From: Cacajao melanocephalus
Taxonomy: Eukaryota; Chordata; Mammalia; Primates; Pitheciidae
Reading direction: 5' to 3'
Assembly: GCA_963573385.1 (NCBI GenBank)
Contig: CAUYLG010048199.1
Coordinates: 1 to 64,000 of the forward strand
DNA: 64,000 nucleotides
Below the pieces are notes generated by a model that worked only from the letters and a program-made list of their open reading frames with translations, ran no database searches and was not told the origin of the DNA. The translations under genes and the position numbers were made by a program. Below, in pieces: positions 47,385-61,963 of the stretch (positions are counted from its first letter, which is position 1; each line of letters begins with the position of its first letter).

Positions 47385-47580
47385 TACATCCTGGCTGCCG
47401 TGTTAACATGGAGCTTGGGGGATGTGCAATAACTCTAACTGTGTATTGTTATTATTAACTCCAATTTTCTAAGGCAACCGAGATTAAGAGAGGCCAGGCG
47501 CCTGGCAGAGGGCACGTTGTTACTGAGCTGCAGATGTGTACTTGAACCCTGGTCTACTAATTATATATCTAGGCACTGTC
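47385..47580 (-). mobile_element. MIR-like fragment
   Basis: TATTGTTATTATTAACTCC, TTAAGAGAGGCCAGGC and GTACTTGAACCCTGGTC follow a reverse MIR. Confidence 0.55.
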
Positions 47581-47837
47581 CATTCCCCACCAGCAACATT
47601 TCTGGAATCATTAGATGCCAGCAGCCATGTGAGGTGAGAGGTTGTGGCCCTGTAAGAACATGTGACAGTTTAGAGACTCACTTTATTTAAAGAAAAAAGG
47701 GGCCACTTTTTCCCCCGTGGCACATATTCTCTAATAAAACACTGTCATTAATACTCATTACTTTTGTAATTAGAAAAAAAAAATGTCCACACTCCAGCCT
47801 CCCTGTCCCTGGGAAATAAACCCGTGTCCTTCCTTGA

Positions 47838-48256
<419 letters not shown>

Positions 48257-48257
<1 letters not shown>

Positions 48258-48262
48258 ATAAA
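48257..48262 (+). promoter_or_regulatory. KCNN3: AATAAA overlapping the stop codon
   Basis: The last base of the TAA stop is the first base of AATAAA. Use of this hexamer would leave almost no 3' UTR. The downstream sequence is C-rich and lacks a strong GU element, so use is doubtful. Confidence 0.4.
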
Positions 48263-48933
48263 TCTCCCCACTCCAGAAGCATTACCCATAGGTCTTAAGA
48301 TGCAAATCAACTCTCTCCTGGTCGCTTTGCCATCAAGGAACATTCAGACCAGGGAACGGAAAGAAGAGAGACCAAGCTAATTAACTCATGTTCATTCAGC
48401 GTGCTTGGTCCGACATGCCTTGAAACCAGAAATCTAATCTCTGTTTAGGTGCCTCTACTTGGGAGCGGGAAGAGGAGATGACAGGAAGCGACGCCTCTGG
48501 CAGGGCCCTTTCTGCAGAGCTGGTGGAGAACAGAAATCCACGCTCAATCTCAGGTCTTCCGTGGGGGGTGGGGGTCAGATGCACTGAAGTAGCCAACAGT
48601 GAAGCCAGTCCAGAAGAGGGGTCTGCTGGGAGAGGGGGTCGTGTCAGGCTTGGGGAATGGGTTCTTCACCATGGGGGTCTTTGAACTCACCTCTCTCTCT
48701 TCCTTTTGTCTACAGAAGCCTCTGTGTGACAAAAGGAAAAGAGAGCTGCCCACAACTTGCCAAAACAAATATACCCAAATCAGACTGAAAAAAAAGAAGA
48801 CACAGACAAATAAAAAGCCAGGTTTTCCACTCAATATAAACACCCATATAAAGCTGTGTGTTTGCAAGCGTGTACATGTACACACACACATCCAGCTTTC
48901 GGTCCAGGTCCTTTCTTATTTGAGCTTAATCCA

Positions 48934-48939
48934 AATAAA
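48934..48939 (+). terminator. KCNN3: Candidate proximal poly(A) signal
   Basis: AATAAA in TTAATCCAAATAAAAAGGG, about 680 bases after the stop. It is a plausible short-UTR site; no strong downstream element was seen. Confidence 0.35.
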
Positions 48940-51167
48940 AAGGGACTTGACACCTTACCCTGCACACAGTGGGCACCCATTCCATGGGTGTTGAGCTGGT
49001 TTGAATCTGAACATGGGGTGCTTTCAGTTCAGGTAGTTATCTAGTACCGGACACATTCTGAGTTTCACTGAAGATGCGGGTCCCTTCAGACACAATGCAC
49101 GTTGCTTTGTCCTGGATATGCACCTTGCTTGATTTGAAATGGATGCCAAGCCAACATTGTTGGCATTCAGGAGGGACAAGCAGGCTTCTAAAAATAACAG
49201 CATCTGCAGAGTTTTCTTCTTCCATCCAAACAAGCTGTGTTTTGATGGACCACATGACCAGGGGTATGTCTGTATGTGTGGAGGGAGAGGACAAGAAATT
49301 GTGCGTGGGTGTGCAGACATGTACAGACAAGAGCAATTCAATAACACCTTAGCGAATAGAAGTATGCTTTGGAGATTTGCTGAGCTGCATTTATCCAGCA
49401 ACAGGTTTCCAGCCCCAGATATTAGGAGTGCAAAAGGGCCAAGTGCCTCACCTGTGAGCCTCTGAGCTGGGAGGAGACGTGATGAAGAGTGGCCCATGTG
49501 GTCCCTTCTACCTGACCTGAAGTCATCTCAGAATGAAATGTTGTGAGAATAAAGGGAACCCTTAGGGAGCACTGTGGGTAAGGTAAGAGGACGTAGATTT
49601 GTCAGTAGCCTGTTCCCACTGTGCCATGTTAATCTCGGTGCAAAAACTACTCCGATGCATCTCAAACTCCAAGAGACTTCAGAAACATCAAGGTTCAGTG
49701 TAGTGAGAGGCACTGAAACATTTTTTCATTGCTCCATAATCTGACCACACGTAACATTCGTGGTATGAAAACCGTCGTGTTATTCATCACTTTTCTCATT
49801 CTGAGGTCTTTGGTTTCTGCCTGTGGGAAATTGAATGGCACTGTGTGGACTATTTCATCTGTGGAACGTAAAACAAAAGAGTGATTTTTTGCTTGTGGTT
49901 GTCATCTTGGGTTTACCTTTGTAAGAAGACATCATCGCCATTCTGAAGGCAGTGCCTTGGCATGGAGATTTTTCTTCTGCAGCACTGGGCCTATTCTTCT
50001 AAGGACAGCACAAGATAAACAACTGCAGAGCCAAGGCCACTCTTTCAGGAAGATCTAGTCTCTTGCTAACCCTCTTCTGTCCCTTGCTATTGCTGCTGCT
50101 CCTTTGATGGTTTATACTTAATGGCTTGCCTTGATAATTCCTTTGAACACTTTCATTAGTTGTTTTGCATACCAGAGATGCCACACTTGCTGTTGGCTTA
50201 TTTTTTTACTTGTCCTTTTAACTGTTGATTATCTGAAAGTTTCCCCTCCTTTTTTTATGTCCCAAGAATGGTGCTCCCATTTTCAGTGGCAGTTCACCTG
50301 AACATATAAGCAGATGTGTAAACAGATGAAATAACCATGCAGTTCCCTTGTGGCATTAGTTCCATTTCACAAAGTGAAGACCACTGGTGGGCTGATCTGA
50401 GTGTGCCAATCCTGATCATTTAAACCTACAGCCTTCAACTAGTGATTCTTATTCACCTCTTTCATTCTGCTGTAACCCTGTGCTATGTGTGCGCGTGGGT
50501 GTGGGTGTGGGTGTATGCACATATAAGATTTAGTCTTAATTTCAACCAAATGACATGCAAGATTCCACTGCCACTCTTCCTGGCCAAAAATGTGCACAGA
50601 CTGTGATTTCTCCATTGTGGTCTGCGAATAATTCTTTCACCCATCACTGATGCTGTCACTTAGGTAAACCCTAAAGACCGAACTAGCAACACTAGTCAAG
50701 GAAGTGATGGGAGTTATTTCTGGTAGCAGCAGCCACTGGCATCCTGGAAACACATGGACATTTGTAGCATGACTTGACCTATTGGTAGTGCAATAGCTAT
50801 ACATGATTTTTATTCTTGGCAAAAGAATACTTATGCTTCAAAAAAAAAAAGTGATCGAACCTGCACGTTGATCCTGTAATAGCAAATGGAAGGCTATTCC
50901 TCTGTACTAGCATTTCAGCTTTATGTGGGACAGTTACCTGTTCTGCTGCAAGTACAATCAACCCTTGATGACTTCTTAGGTATTAATTATTCTGGGTGTA
51001 ACTCACCCAAGTTTTCTTCCTACACCTTTCGGCTAATTCCACCACACCTCAGCATCACAGTCAGATGGGAAAAGGGGCAGGTGGATTCTGTCATGCCTTC
51101 TTGCACCTTACTTTCAAGTTTTGTAGTGGAGGAGGTTTAATTATCTGCTCAAGAATTGCCTATACAG

Positions 51168-51457
51168 AGCCAGGTGCAGTGGCTCACACCTGTAATCCCA
51201 GCATTTTGGGAGGCCAAGGAGACAGAATCACGTGAGATCAGGAGTTCAAGACCAGCCTGGCCAACATGGCGAAACCCATCTCTACTAAAAATACAAAAAT
51301 TAGGTGTGGTGGTGGGTACCTATAGTCTCAGCTACTTGGCAGGCTGAGGCAGGAGAATAACTTGAACCCGAGAGGCAGAGGTTGCAGTGAGCCAAGATGA
51401 TGGCATCACTGCTCTCCAGTCTCTCAAGCAAGACTCCATCTCAACAACAACAACAAA
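51168..51457 (+). mobile_element. AluS in the 3' UTR
   Basis: A sense Alu from AGCCAGGTGCAGTGGCTC to a CAACAACAACAAAA tail. Flanks AATTGCCTAT and AATTGGCTAT look like its target duplication. It is the only Alu recognised between 41105 and 61480. Confidence 0.93.
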
Positions 51458-54400
51458 ATTGGCTATCTGTAAAAACTATTAATTATGGTAACTTCAATAC
51501 TGTACTGATCAAGGTCTGCCCACTCCTGGAGGACTGACCCAATGGCAGATCCCCTACTATAATCTTTCTGATAACTCAGTGACAGATAAAATCACTCTAA
51601 TATTCCCTAAAATATCTAGACACTTGAATTAGAAATAAGGAGCCACCCCCCTCCCTGTTGCTTAAGCCATATTATAGCTTCATGTACTGTAAAGTCAGGG
51701 ATGTACTGTGATACTTTAAGACCACTAATCTCAGTGGAATTTCAGGACCTAGCATTAGTTGGTAAATTATACCAGAGTAGGGGCTCACTCCTCCTTAGAT
51801 TGAAGTCCAAATAAAAGTCTTCACCTTTGGATCAATGGCCACATATACGGGATCATCATCAATAAATTTTCATAAAGTGTCTATGAACTGCTCTTGCCAT
51901 CTTCATAACACGTAACTTCATGACATCATGTCTCTTGAAGTGCTTAATACAATCCAAAAGAACAAGAGGGGGAAGGCCCCGAGCCACCACTGACCGACCT
52001 CAGCAGGGGCCAGTGGTAGAACAACAATCTTTTGAATAGGAGACATAGAAAATGTATGTGAAAGTAAATTCCATGTGCTGAGCATGTACAAGCTATTATT
52101 ATTACTAAAGGCCAAGAAGGAACAGCATTGAAGAAGTAATGATTTTAATATATTGGGGGATTTCCCCCTTAAATTTTTATAATTTCTTTGTGAATAAACA
52201 ATCATGGAAAAGAAGAAACCTAGTGATACAAAATCAGAATAAATAAAAATCTAAGACTGGATCCACATCTTTGGCCAATTCGTATAACCACCTCATTCAT
52301 CAATTTCTCTTTACTTAAAAGAAGAGAATAGTTAATATTCTTAAGTACAAAGAATTCAATAGAGAACAAATGAAATCACCTTTGCCATCAACAGCAGCCC
52401 AGACTGACTGTATCTAGTTCACAACTTGATGTTACATTTGAATGCAGTCTGTAGCTACCAAAAAGTAATTACTGCATATTAAATAGTGGTAAAATCAGCA
52501 GGGAGAAATATGGGATTAGCACATAGTTCCAGGACTTTCCTCCTCCTCCAGAGTGCAGCTCAACAAACAGTACACTCCAAATTAAGAATCAGTGTTTCAC
52601 CCAGAACAAACGGTGTTGCTCCCCTCACAGTGCCACAGCTGAAATACTGTGAAGTCATTGCACTACCAGTAGGTTCCTACTCTTTTTAAGTTACTGTCTT
52701 TAAATCCTAAAATATGTCTCCAGTTTTCTATATTCATTCTTCTCTGAGAGTTGCTAGAAGCAGATGAAGGATCCCTATTGACTGGGCAGGGTTGGATTTC
52801 AGTACCTTAGCTACCTGGTGGCTTCCCGGCAGGCACGAACAGCCCCTTCTCTCCCCTTGCAGTCAGTGGGCTTGCTGACGCCCCGACACTATCCTTTCCT
52901 TCTCTGCTGCCGCCAAAGTAAACGTTCAAGAAACGGGATCATTGGCACCACTAAGAAATGAGTTTACAGGGATAGCAACATTAACTGTCTGCTTGTGGTA
53001 GTAGAAAGCTTGTGCCAGGCTGCATGAATAGAAATTAACATTAAACTCCTGTCAGACAAGTAATATGTAGATTTTTATGGAAACAGACCGCAGCTTATTA
53101 AAAAGTACTCAGTGCAATGGTATATACATATATACAGATAGAAAAATATATAACTGTGATCTTTTTGTCTTATGCCATTACTGGAAACACCCAAACATGA
53201 ACTGGAGCTCCCTCTGAACAAAACCATTGTCAAATCTTCAACTTATGACCTCCAAATCTAGGTGCCAAGTGCCCTGTGACAGTTGTTTACACACCTGAAA
53301 AACGTATCCTGGAAGCTGTAATCTTGGGCCTGGGCTATGTGTTGAAACAAACAAAAGAGACGTCGTGACCAACCAAGCTGGTGGAGGAAAAGCACAAAAT
53401 TCAACACCAACCTGCAGTTCGGATCCCAAAGAGATGCTGACATTTATAGCCAAAAAGAAAAAGTACGTATACATATCTGAATCTGATCGAAGCAGCCAAC
53501 GTCCAGCTTCACAGAAGAAGGACACGGAATAAACATTCTCTAGCTGTGTCCTATTGTCTCGGTTTTTGAATCTCAACCAGGACTGATCCACCTTCATCAG
53601 ATACGTTTTTTTTAATGGCGCAACGACTCAGTTTTGGTCCCAGACTCTCCATTCTGCACTGGCCACAAGAGAACAGCAAAAGAGAATGACAGGACGTTAA
53701 TGGAGGAAACATTTTCATGGCAAGCTCAGAAACTGGAGTGTTTATATTCAGAATCAGATGAGCTTTAATATGAATTTGCATCTTGCCTCTGTACTGCTTG
53801 CTATTTTTTAATGAGAGGAGAAAGCATAACAGTTTATTTTAAATATGAAATATATTGATATATTATAAAATATATTGTAACTTTCAATTAACATTTTGTA
53901 TCAAACTAGTGTTTAGCAGGTCAACTGTCAGCCTGCTCTCCCAGTGACTGTTTCTGAGTACACATCACTGTTAGTGATTGCCAGGCGCCCAGACCAAGGG
54001 TCCTCCTACCGCAGCCTACTGAACTGCCATAGTCTACTTCTCCCAGGCCTGAGTATTAGAGACAAAAGAACATTATTCCAAGCTTAGAAGAATAATTCTA
54101 CCCTAAATTCTATCAAGCCATTTCAGAAGAGATTTTAAAAGCCATCCCTCCTTTAGTAGCTGTGCAAATCAGTTTAATGAAAGTGCAGGCTCTTTCTATA
54201 TAGATTCAAAGGCCTTATTCCACAAATTATCTATATCTCAAAATTAGCCAGCCAGTTTTCCTTTGACAATGTCAGCATTGGGTATAAAGAAGAGCCCTGT
54301 TTTCCTGTAACTGAAAATGCTCAAAATTCTAGCCATTCTGAGTTTCTCTGTATAAGTGAAGCCAGGGTTGGGTTTCCAGTCTGTACAAGGCCCAACAAGT

Positions 54401-55524
54401 ACAGCATGCAGATGTGCTTTTCTACATTGGCCGTACCCTGGAGGGAGCAAGGTTCCCACACGTTTATCAACAGCTCGGAGCCAAGCCCCTAAGGGAATGA
54501 TGGGAGGAGCCAGCAGGACGTGAACAGCCAGAGCCAGCAAAGAGCCGGGCTGCCTTTTTTGCTAGCTTCCTCTAGCTGGGAGAAAATAAAGAGTTCCCAT
54601 TGAGATATTGTCCTTTATAGCAAAATTAAGCAACGCATGGAATCCACAGCCCTCTTTCTCTGTAGAGCAGCTAAGACACACATGTAGAAGTTCTCAGTTC
54701 CCTCCTTCGTATGGTTAAGGCACTACTTCTAGATGAAAACGGGATGTGTTTGGTTACAGAATAAAGGTTTTCTAGAATCAGTGAGCCTCTTCTCACCAAG
54801 GACCCTCACTTGCTATTGTCACTGGTGTGATATTGTACAGGTGCGAACCAGGTGGTATTGGGACAGGTTTAGCTGAGCTTATGTGTCTCTTCCCTTCCCA
54901 AACCCTGGAAATTCACATAGATTTACGGATAGTGCAAAACAAGTTTTCTCCTGGGAAAAGGCTGGAATCCTCTCAGATTTCCATTTATGTCAGCTTAAAG
55001 GTAGATAAGTCTTGGGCCTCAGTGGCAGTAGCTATTCGCGCTGTCAGAAAGAGAAATGTCTAAATGCCTGTTTTCAGTCTGTTTGTGTATGAGTCCTAAC
55101 TTGTACACAGTTTTCTTTTTTTGGAGCTAAATTCTCTCAGTACCTGTATTTTACTCCTCAGTTGTATGTTAGGCTGAGCTCCACTAAAGCCATCTGAACT
55201 CCAGGGCACCTGTTTTTATAAGGTTACTTACTCACCAGATAATGGAAATTAGCCTATTTTCATTTTTACAATTGACTGATGAATGTATTGTTGGTCATTG
55301 ATTTATTTCTTAACATTTTTCTGCTACTAAATTCTTTTTTCTTTTAGTTTTTCTTTCTAACATTGCTCAGACTAAGACTTACATTTATAAACAGCAAATA
55401 TATTCTGACCTATCCCCTCAAAGTTATATTCCATCTAGAATCAAGGAAACAAATGCAAATTCATCATTTGGGGAAAGCAGAACCCTTGACAGTAATTCAA
55501 GTCCATGGCTACATGCTAACCCTT

Positions 55525-55690
55525 GCTGCTTGAAGTGTGGTCCCCAGACCGGCAGTGTTAGCATCATCTGTAAGCTTATTAGAAATGCAGAATCTCAGGC
55601 CCCACACAAAACCTTCTTCATCAGAATTGGCCTTTTAACAAATCCCCAGGTGATCTGTGTGCACTGGAAATACTGATAAGCGCTGACCTC
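55525..55690 (+). mobile_element. MER5A (hAT/Charlie) relic in the 3' UTR
   Basis: GTGTGGTCCCCAGACC, TTAGAAATGCAGAATCTCAG and ATCCCCAGGTGATCTG-like text match MER5A closely. Confidence 0.8.
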
Positions 55691-56389
55691 ACCTTAGCGC
55701 AGTGATAACCAACCTCATTAATAATTAGAGAATGAAACTATTTCTTCCTGGTCTCATTTACAGAATTATTTGATGATGTGAAGGTTCTGAATGATCATAA
55801 GGATAAAAACAAATGCATCTTAAAGTTGCACTTGAGGCTATGTAGCTTGGATGGTCTACATAAAACATAATAAAGTCAGTAAGAGAGAGTCTTTTTCCAG
55901 TCTTACCTAAATAGCAGTCAGTTCATAGCCTTGAGCCACCTCAAAGCCCCTGTTTTTAAGTTTTCTTTTTTTAAGCCTAGGCTACCAGGGCATCAGAATA
56001 TCAGGTGGAACCTCAGGGCAGGTCCTCTGGAAGGCTTCAGGAGTCTCTGCCTAGCATAGGACATGAATTGTTGTGTTCTTGATCCCTGTCTTCTTTCCTT
56101 GAGGAACGCAGCATCTCACCAGAGAGAACTCTCCTCCGCTAGAGGAAACTAGCAAGAGAAGTTAGTTTAACCATCTAGAAACATGCCTAATCTCCTTTAA
56201 AGCCAATTCTCTTATCCGTTGCACCAAAAAGAAACACTCCAAGGTGGGCAAGGAAAGATGTGAATTCTGATAATTGACGCCATAACTTGATATGTACCCA
56301 GAAACAGTTATGTTCTAAATTAATGGCTTTAACCTGTTCATCGTAAAAAGTGCCTTGGACTTCAATCTAAAGAGGTCAGTATAAATACG

Positions 56390-56452
56390 TATGTGTGTGA
56401 CGTGTATGTAGGCAAATATTTAGATTTATACATACATAGGTGCACACACATA
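56390..56452 (+). other. KCNN3: Possible RNA hairpin in the 3' UTR
   Basis: TATGTGTGTG at 56390-56399 is the exact reverse complement of CACACACATA at 56443-56452. Inside, TATGTA (56405-56410) pairs with TACATA (56429-56434), leaving an 18-base loop and an asymmetric internal loop. Read directly from the sequence; no folding energy was computed. Confidence 0.5.
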
Positions 56453-57633
56453 TACCCGCACATTCATATATAATATATACATACATATATAAATGCTTCA
56501 TAATATATCATATTGCTATTCACCACTCCATTTCTTTTGTCTGGTCCTATGTTTATTTGTTCAGTGAGACCTTTACATAGAGAGGTTCTATTCAGAACAT
56601 TGATGTATTTTTTGTTTGTTTTTTACTTTTTATTAAAAAGGTAAAGGATATTTAAAAAAACGTCAAGTGCCTGAAGGTTTTGAATGGAGTTACGGTAAAC
56701 TTTCTCAGGTCACCAAAGAGGAAACTGATTTTTCCCTTGGAAAACATTTTTCTGTTTCACTGACTTTGTTTTCCCTTGGTGGTAATGCATAAATAAGAGT
56801 GGTTAAAGTGATTTCGTAAGTTTTATTTCAGTCCATTTCTGTGGTTCCCATAAGGCAACAGCTAAAAATTTGTTCAGTCTAGTGCCCAGTTTTCTCCCCA
56901 CCTCAGCATCAGGAGGGCCTGGTCTTCACATGCTGTGCGTGGTTTTATTCTCATTGTGTTTGTGTTCCTGACTAAGGGAAGGCAAATGAAATTGCAGGAG
57001 CTGGAACTTAGATCAGCTCCAAATATGGCTTCCTTTTGGTGGCATACACAGAAGGTGGACTAGTGGGAAATCTCTCTCTCTGAATCAGGTGGGAACTTGT
57101 CTTGGAAGGCAGAGGAGTCCTAGTGAACTCTTCACAGCTCCATGGGCCCTGCCTATCTAAATCATACAACTGCCTGTATGATCAGCGTTTCTCTACGTTA
57201 GCCAAAGGTCTTCTATTACTGTGGTGTGACAGCTTATAACGAACCAATGTGGTCTGGCTAGAAGTCCCTAGAGCTCCAGAAAGAGTCGCCAGATTTCTGT
57301 TGCTGTGCTCAAAGCTCAAGGGTATATTATACTTCTTTAAACCAACTAAATCTCTCCAGCTCCCTGCCCCCATGGTGACACTTTCATAGTAGGCAGGGCC
57401 AAGTCAGAGAAGTCATGCCCTGTATACAGTGTCAATCAAAAGAGACACTGCAAAATGTCAGAGGGGACCAGAAACACAACAGATCTCTCCAGCTGTCCTC
57501 ACAGCTGCAGGCACACTTGTGGAATTGTGAGTAGGAAGGCTTGGCAGCCAGGGGATGGGAAATGAATTTCCCCAAGTTGAAAACCCTGCACCCTCACTTT
57601 CCTTCCCGTAAATTTTTCTGTAGTTCTAGGCAA

Positions 57634-57666
<33 letters not shown>
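57634..57666 (+). repeat. (AAT)n microsatellite in the 3' UTR
   Basis: About 10 perfect AAT/TAA units. Confidence 0.95.
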
Positions 57667-57667
<1 letters not shown>

Positions 57668-57839
57668 CGAATTAGGTGCTTTAGAAAGAGTATGTAATAT
57701 TCAGGACTTTTTCTAAGTTGGTAGACCTAAAAAATGTTTTCAAAAATATATCTAGCTGCATTTCTACTGCTGTCATTCCTTAAAGCTCTCCTCCAAAAAT
57801 TCCGTATGAATGAATACATTTACCAACTCAGTGATTAGT

Positions 57840-58010
57840 AAGTAGTAACACTTTATACTTATACACAGTCATACCTTTCATCAGGACCTCAAATGCCAAT
57901 AAATTAGTCCTCGCCCTGTGAGGTGGATGACATATTATTCCCATTATTCCGATGGGAAAATTGGGCCATAGAAAACTGAGGAGCAGATGACTCATCTACA
58001 GGAATTAAAT
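57840..58010 (-). mobile_element. MIR/L2-type fragment
   Basis: CTTTCATCAGGACCTCAAATG, CCTGTGAGGTGGATGAC and TTCCCATTATTCCGATGGG resemble a reverse MIR; diverged. Confidence 0.45.
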
Positions 58011-58352
58011 TGACAAAACAGCCTAGGATTTCTCAGCACACTTTGGGAGTGAACAAAAACGTAGAGGCTTCAGTTCTACTGCTGGTCACCACTGGATTTG
58101 TAAGATCCAGGATGTGTGTTGACCACGTGTCCAGACCCAGGCTTAGGGCATCTGGAATGACAGTGGTGGGCTGGTGCGTGGGTCTGAGGATCTGGATGGG
58201 AGACTGCATTTTCTTCTCTGTGTGAAGTATGGGAGTGTGATCTTGAAGGTGGGCTTAGTCCATGGCCTTCCCCACTCCCTCTTGAACTGAAGCTGGAGAG
58301 AATGGGCATTTTTAAATGTTATGGCGTACGCTAATATAATATGATGACATTA

Positions 58353-58358
58353 AATAAA
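58353..58358 (+). terminator. KCNN3: Likely distal KCNN3 poly(A) signal
   Basis: AATAAA in GACATTAAATAAAAACAAG, with a U-rich then GU-rich stretch (TATGTGTATAGTTGTG at about 58432) downstream. Distance from the stop, about 10.1 kb, fits the long SK3 mRNA. Cleavage is expected around 58370-58380. Confidence 0.65.
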
Positions 58359-61300
58359 AACAAGAAGAGAACTGACTAAAACCAAAAAACCAAAAACGCA
58401 AGCGACTGATTTCCTTTATCTTCTTCCTTCCCTATGTGTATAGTTGTGAACGCAAGATTTTTTGAAAGAGGAAATCTTAATTTAGATCGGAAACAGCGTC
58501 CCCTGGAAACGGTTGCTCCCTTAAGCAAGGCCAGAACGGGCCTGGTCTTCATGGTAGTGTTAACAGGAGACTGCCCCCCACAACATGAAAACACATGGAA
58601 GGCCTTAATACTAAACCCATTTTAACCACCTGTAGAGCGTGAGAGCCACTCCTAAGGCAAATGGCTGCTCATCAATGAGAATATCTAGACACACTGATAT
58701 GTGATAAGGCAAACTGGCAACTCTGTTCAAGTGAAGTATCAGGCAGTTCAACACAGCGCTCCTTCCATTTATCTGAGCAGAGGGTCTCCATAGACTCATC
58801 TCAGAAGCTTTTGAAAACCCCAAGCCAGGCTTCTCAATCCATGGAGACTCAGAAGCAGAATCTGAATGACACCTCGGCATGTCCCTGAAGCACCACAGGT
58901 GGCTCTAAGGGGTACCCTGAGTTGAGCATCGCTGATCCAGAGCTTGCTGAGGCCACCAGTGCCCAACCTGGCACAGCCATCCCCAGGATCTCTCCCCTCC
59001 CCCCGGGTGGCGAGGAGAGGGGAAGAGAGGAGAATGGGAGGGGGCAAGATTTTTATAAAGATGGTGATTTGCTAGAAGCTTGATTCCTTTTCATCTTGCC
59101 CTCATGTCTTTTCAGTCCTGGCCCCCTGAGCCTATGCTGATCTGCATTCAGGCTGTGCGTGCATTGGCAAACAATGCGGCCAGGTCACTCTTCCCTCGCT
59201 CGGTACTCCTCTGGCTGGCTGCTGCTTTCTCCTGGCACACGGTCTGTCTGGGTATAACGTCTTCCTTGGGCCTTAGCTCTGGATGATGATTGAGGGAGGG
59301 CTATTCTGACATTTTTCACTAGACGAAAAGGTTAAAATTGAACATCACACATTGTCCTTGCTAGCAGATAACTCACTAAACCTAACGCACAAAAATGGGG
59401 TAACCTACTATGTTGTACCCATTGATCTTTTCCAGACTATATTTAACCATTAAATAAAATGTTATCTCCTATGATAAAGAAAATGTGATCCATTATTATA
59501 TCATGCATAACTGTAGAAGCTGGAAAAACAGGACATTAGAACTCAGAGGTGGGCCCAGTTTTCCAAAAAGGGACAATTCTGCGAATTCAGAATTCAGGAG
59601 CCTCTGAGTAAGAGCACCCCCTGCAGGACAACAAGAATAGAGCAAGCTGAGGGAAAAGAAAATGCCCCTGGCATCCAGGAAAAGGCTCGTCTGTATGGCT
59701 GTCAAAAACAAGGTGCTGGCACTGTATGTGGATGCAGATGAGAAGGCAGGCCACGCCTGTTTGAGCCATTCGTCTAGGTCATGGCCCTTGCCTTACACAT
59801 GGGAGATCGAGATTCAAGAGAAATGATTTGCCCAGAATCAGATGGAGAATAACGGCCAGAAACTAAACTGGAACCTTTTCATGCCACATTGAGAATGCCT
59901 CCTGGGCTGATGTGATACATTGAGGCCTGCCCATAGCCTCTCCATGCTCTTTCTTGATTCATCCTCATATAGTAGCTGGTTATCCATTTTGCAAATGTTA
60001 GCTAAGAAGAAAAGACCCCTGCTTCTCAACACACACACATTCATACACACATGCATACACCGTACATTGGCAACCTCTCAAAGAAAACAAATATTTTTGT
60101 TTGTTTAATTTTTTTGACTGGTTGGTTAAAATAATTCATAGTGCATTTTATATTCCAGGGGCATTGATCATTTTCAAAGTTATCTGCCTTTAGTTTAAAG
60201 AATTTACAGCTAATACTTGCAAAGCTACAAGAACCCCCACTGGTCAGGAAACATTAAATTCGATTATTAAAATGATGTGATTTTATAACCAGCATTACAG
60301 AGGATTATGCTAATGATGGTCAAGGTTATTAATCTTCATTGCAGTCACCACTGCAAATAATACATGAAGATTAGCCAAAATTAACTTAATCTGCTTGTAG
60401 CATGAATTTGAAATGTACACTTTATTTTTTCTGAGAACAAGTCACATTTAATAGCATCTCTTAAAATGCACTCCTACCCCGCTCCACCGGAAAACCAAAG
60501 GTGAAAAACATGCATGCCATATGTTACCACTACCTGAGGGCGACTTCCTCTTCACTTAGGTAAAATGCCTTTCCAACTCTTTCCTGCTTCCTACTTTCAA
60601 ACACTGGGGTATCACTTAAAAGCAATCAAGTATTCCTCAAGAAAGAATGCATACAGTAATGGGGCACCCACACCCCAGTCACTCATCAAGGGAAATGTCA
60701 GGTCTTCTGTAAGTGCCTGTAAGCTGTGATTCAATTGCCCTTTCTTAGAACACCCTCCTCACCTCCCACCTCTTGGAATGAGAAGGTAGATACATAACTC
60801 ATCCTGAACTTCAGAATTTGGGAATCTTAATGAATTTACTCAGGATTTCCCAGAGACATTTTTCCGAGAATAACAATGCAATGTTTACTTGAGTCACAAA
60901 TCTGGGGACATAGGACCCTGTTTGGTTGCAGTTTAGTTGAGAAAATGCTCGATGAGCATAGTCAGATCATCAATGGGAGGAACTGACACTCTCAGTTCTG
61001 TTCTTGGAAATAAGATGTGAGAAAACTGTAGAGGACATTTATTCACTACCTCCAGAACACCCATTCCCCAGTTCTCTGCCAAGAGCATGCAGATTTTTCT
61101 TTAGCGAATTCACCCTTCCCACATCCCAACTATGCACTTGGGTGGGGTTAATATGACTTCCAGACCTCTAGTGGGGCATGGCAGGCTCAAGACAATCACA
61201 GTACTTCATCATCCCAGCCAACGGATGGGCACATGGCCCAAATCAGGCCAATGGGAGCAAATGAACCCCAGAGCCCAGAGCTTGAGTCGGAGCTACCAGA

Positions 61301-61480
61301 AAAGACCCTCTACCCCTGGAAGGTGTGGTTCTGCTTTGGTCATGAGCTGCTACAACCCTTTTGTTTCATGAGGGGAGAGGGAGGAGTTGAGAGAGGGCCA
61401 CTATGTGGAACATGAAGATGAAGACCACCAAAGGCAGAGGGGAGAGGAGAGGGGATCTTGTGTGGCATAAGAAGAAATAT

Positions 61481-61868
<388 letters not shown>

Positions 61869-61963
61869 TTATAATGAGATAACTCTTCCTGGGTTCCTAG
61901 ATAGCTCCAAAATGGGATCTGGTCACCAGAAAACCCAAGCTGTGATTAGAAACCTGGAACCTT

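Larger units (their letters stand above)
48258..58378 (+). other. KCNN3: KCNN3 3' UTR (about 10 kb)
   Basis: From the stop codon to the most likely distal cleavage site. SK3 mRNAs are known to be long, and about 10 kb here fits that. It is mostly unique and AT-rich, with one sense Alu (51168-51457), a MER5A relic, an AAT microsatellite and a predicted hairpin at 56390-56452. Further AATAAA hexamers near 48934, 49548, 51811, 52240, 54588, 54763 and 55869 could give shorter forms. The end is inferred from the signal at 58353. Confidence 0.8.
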
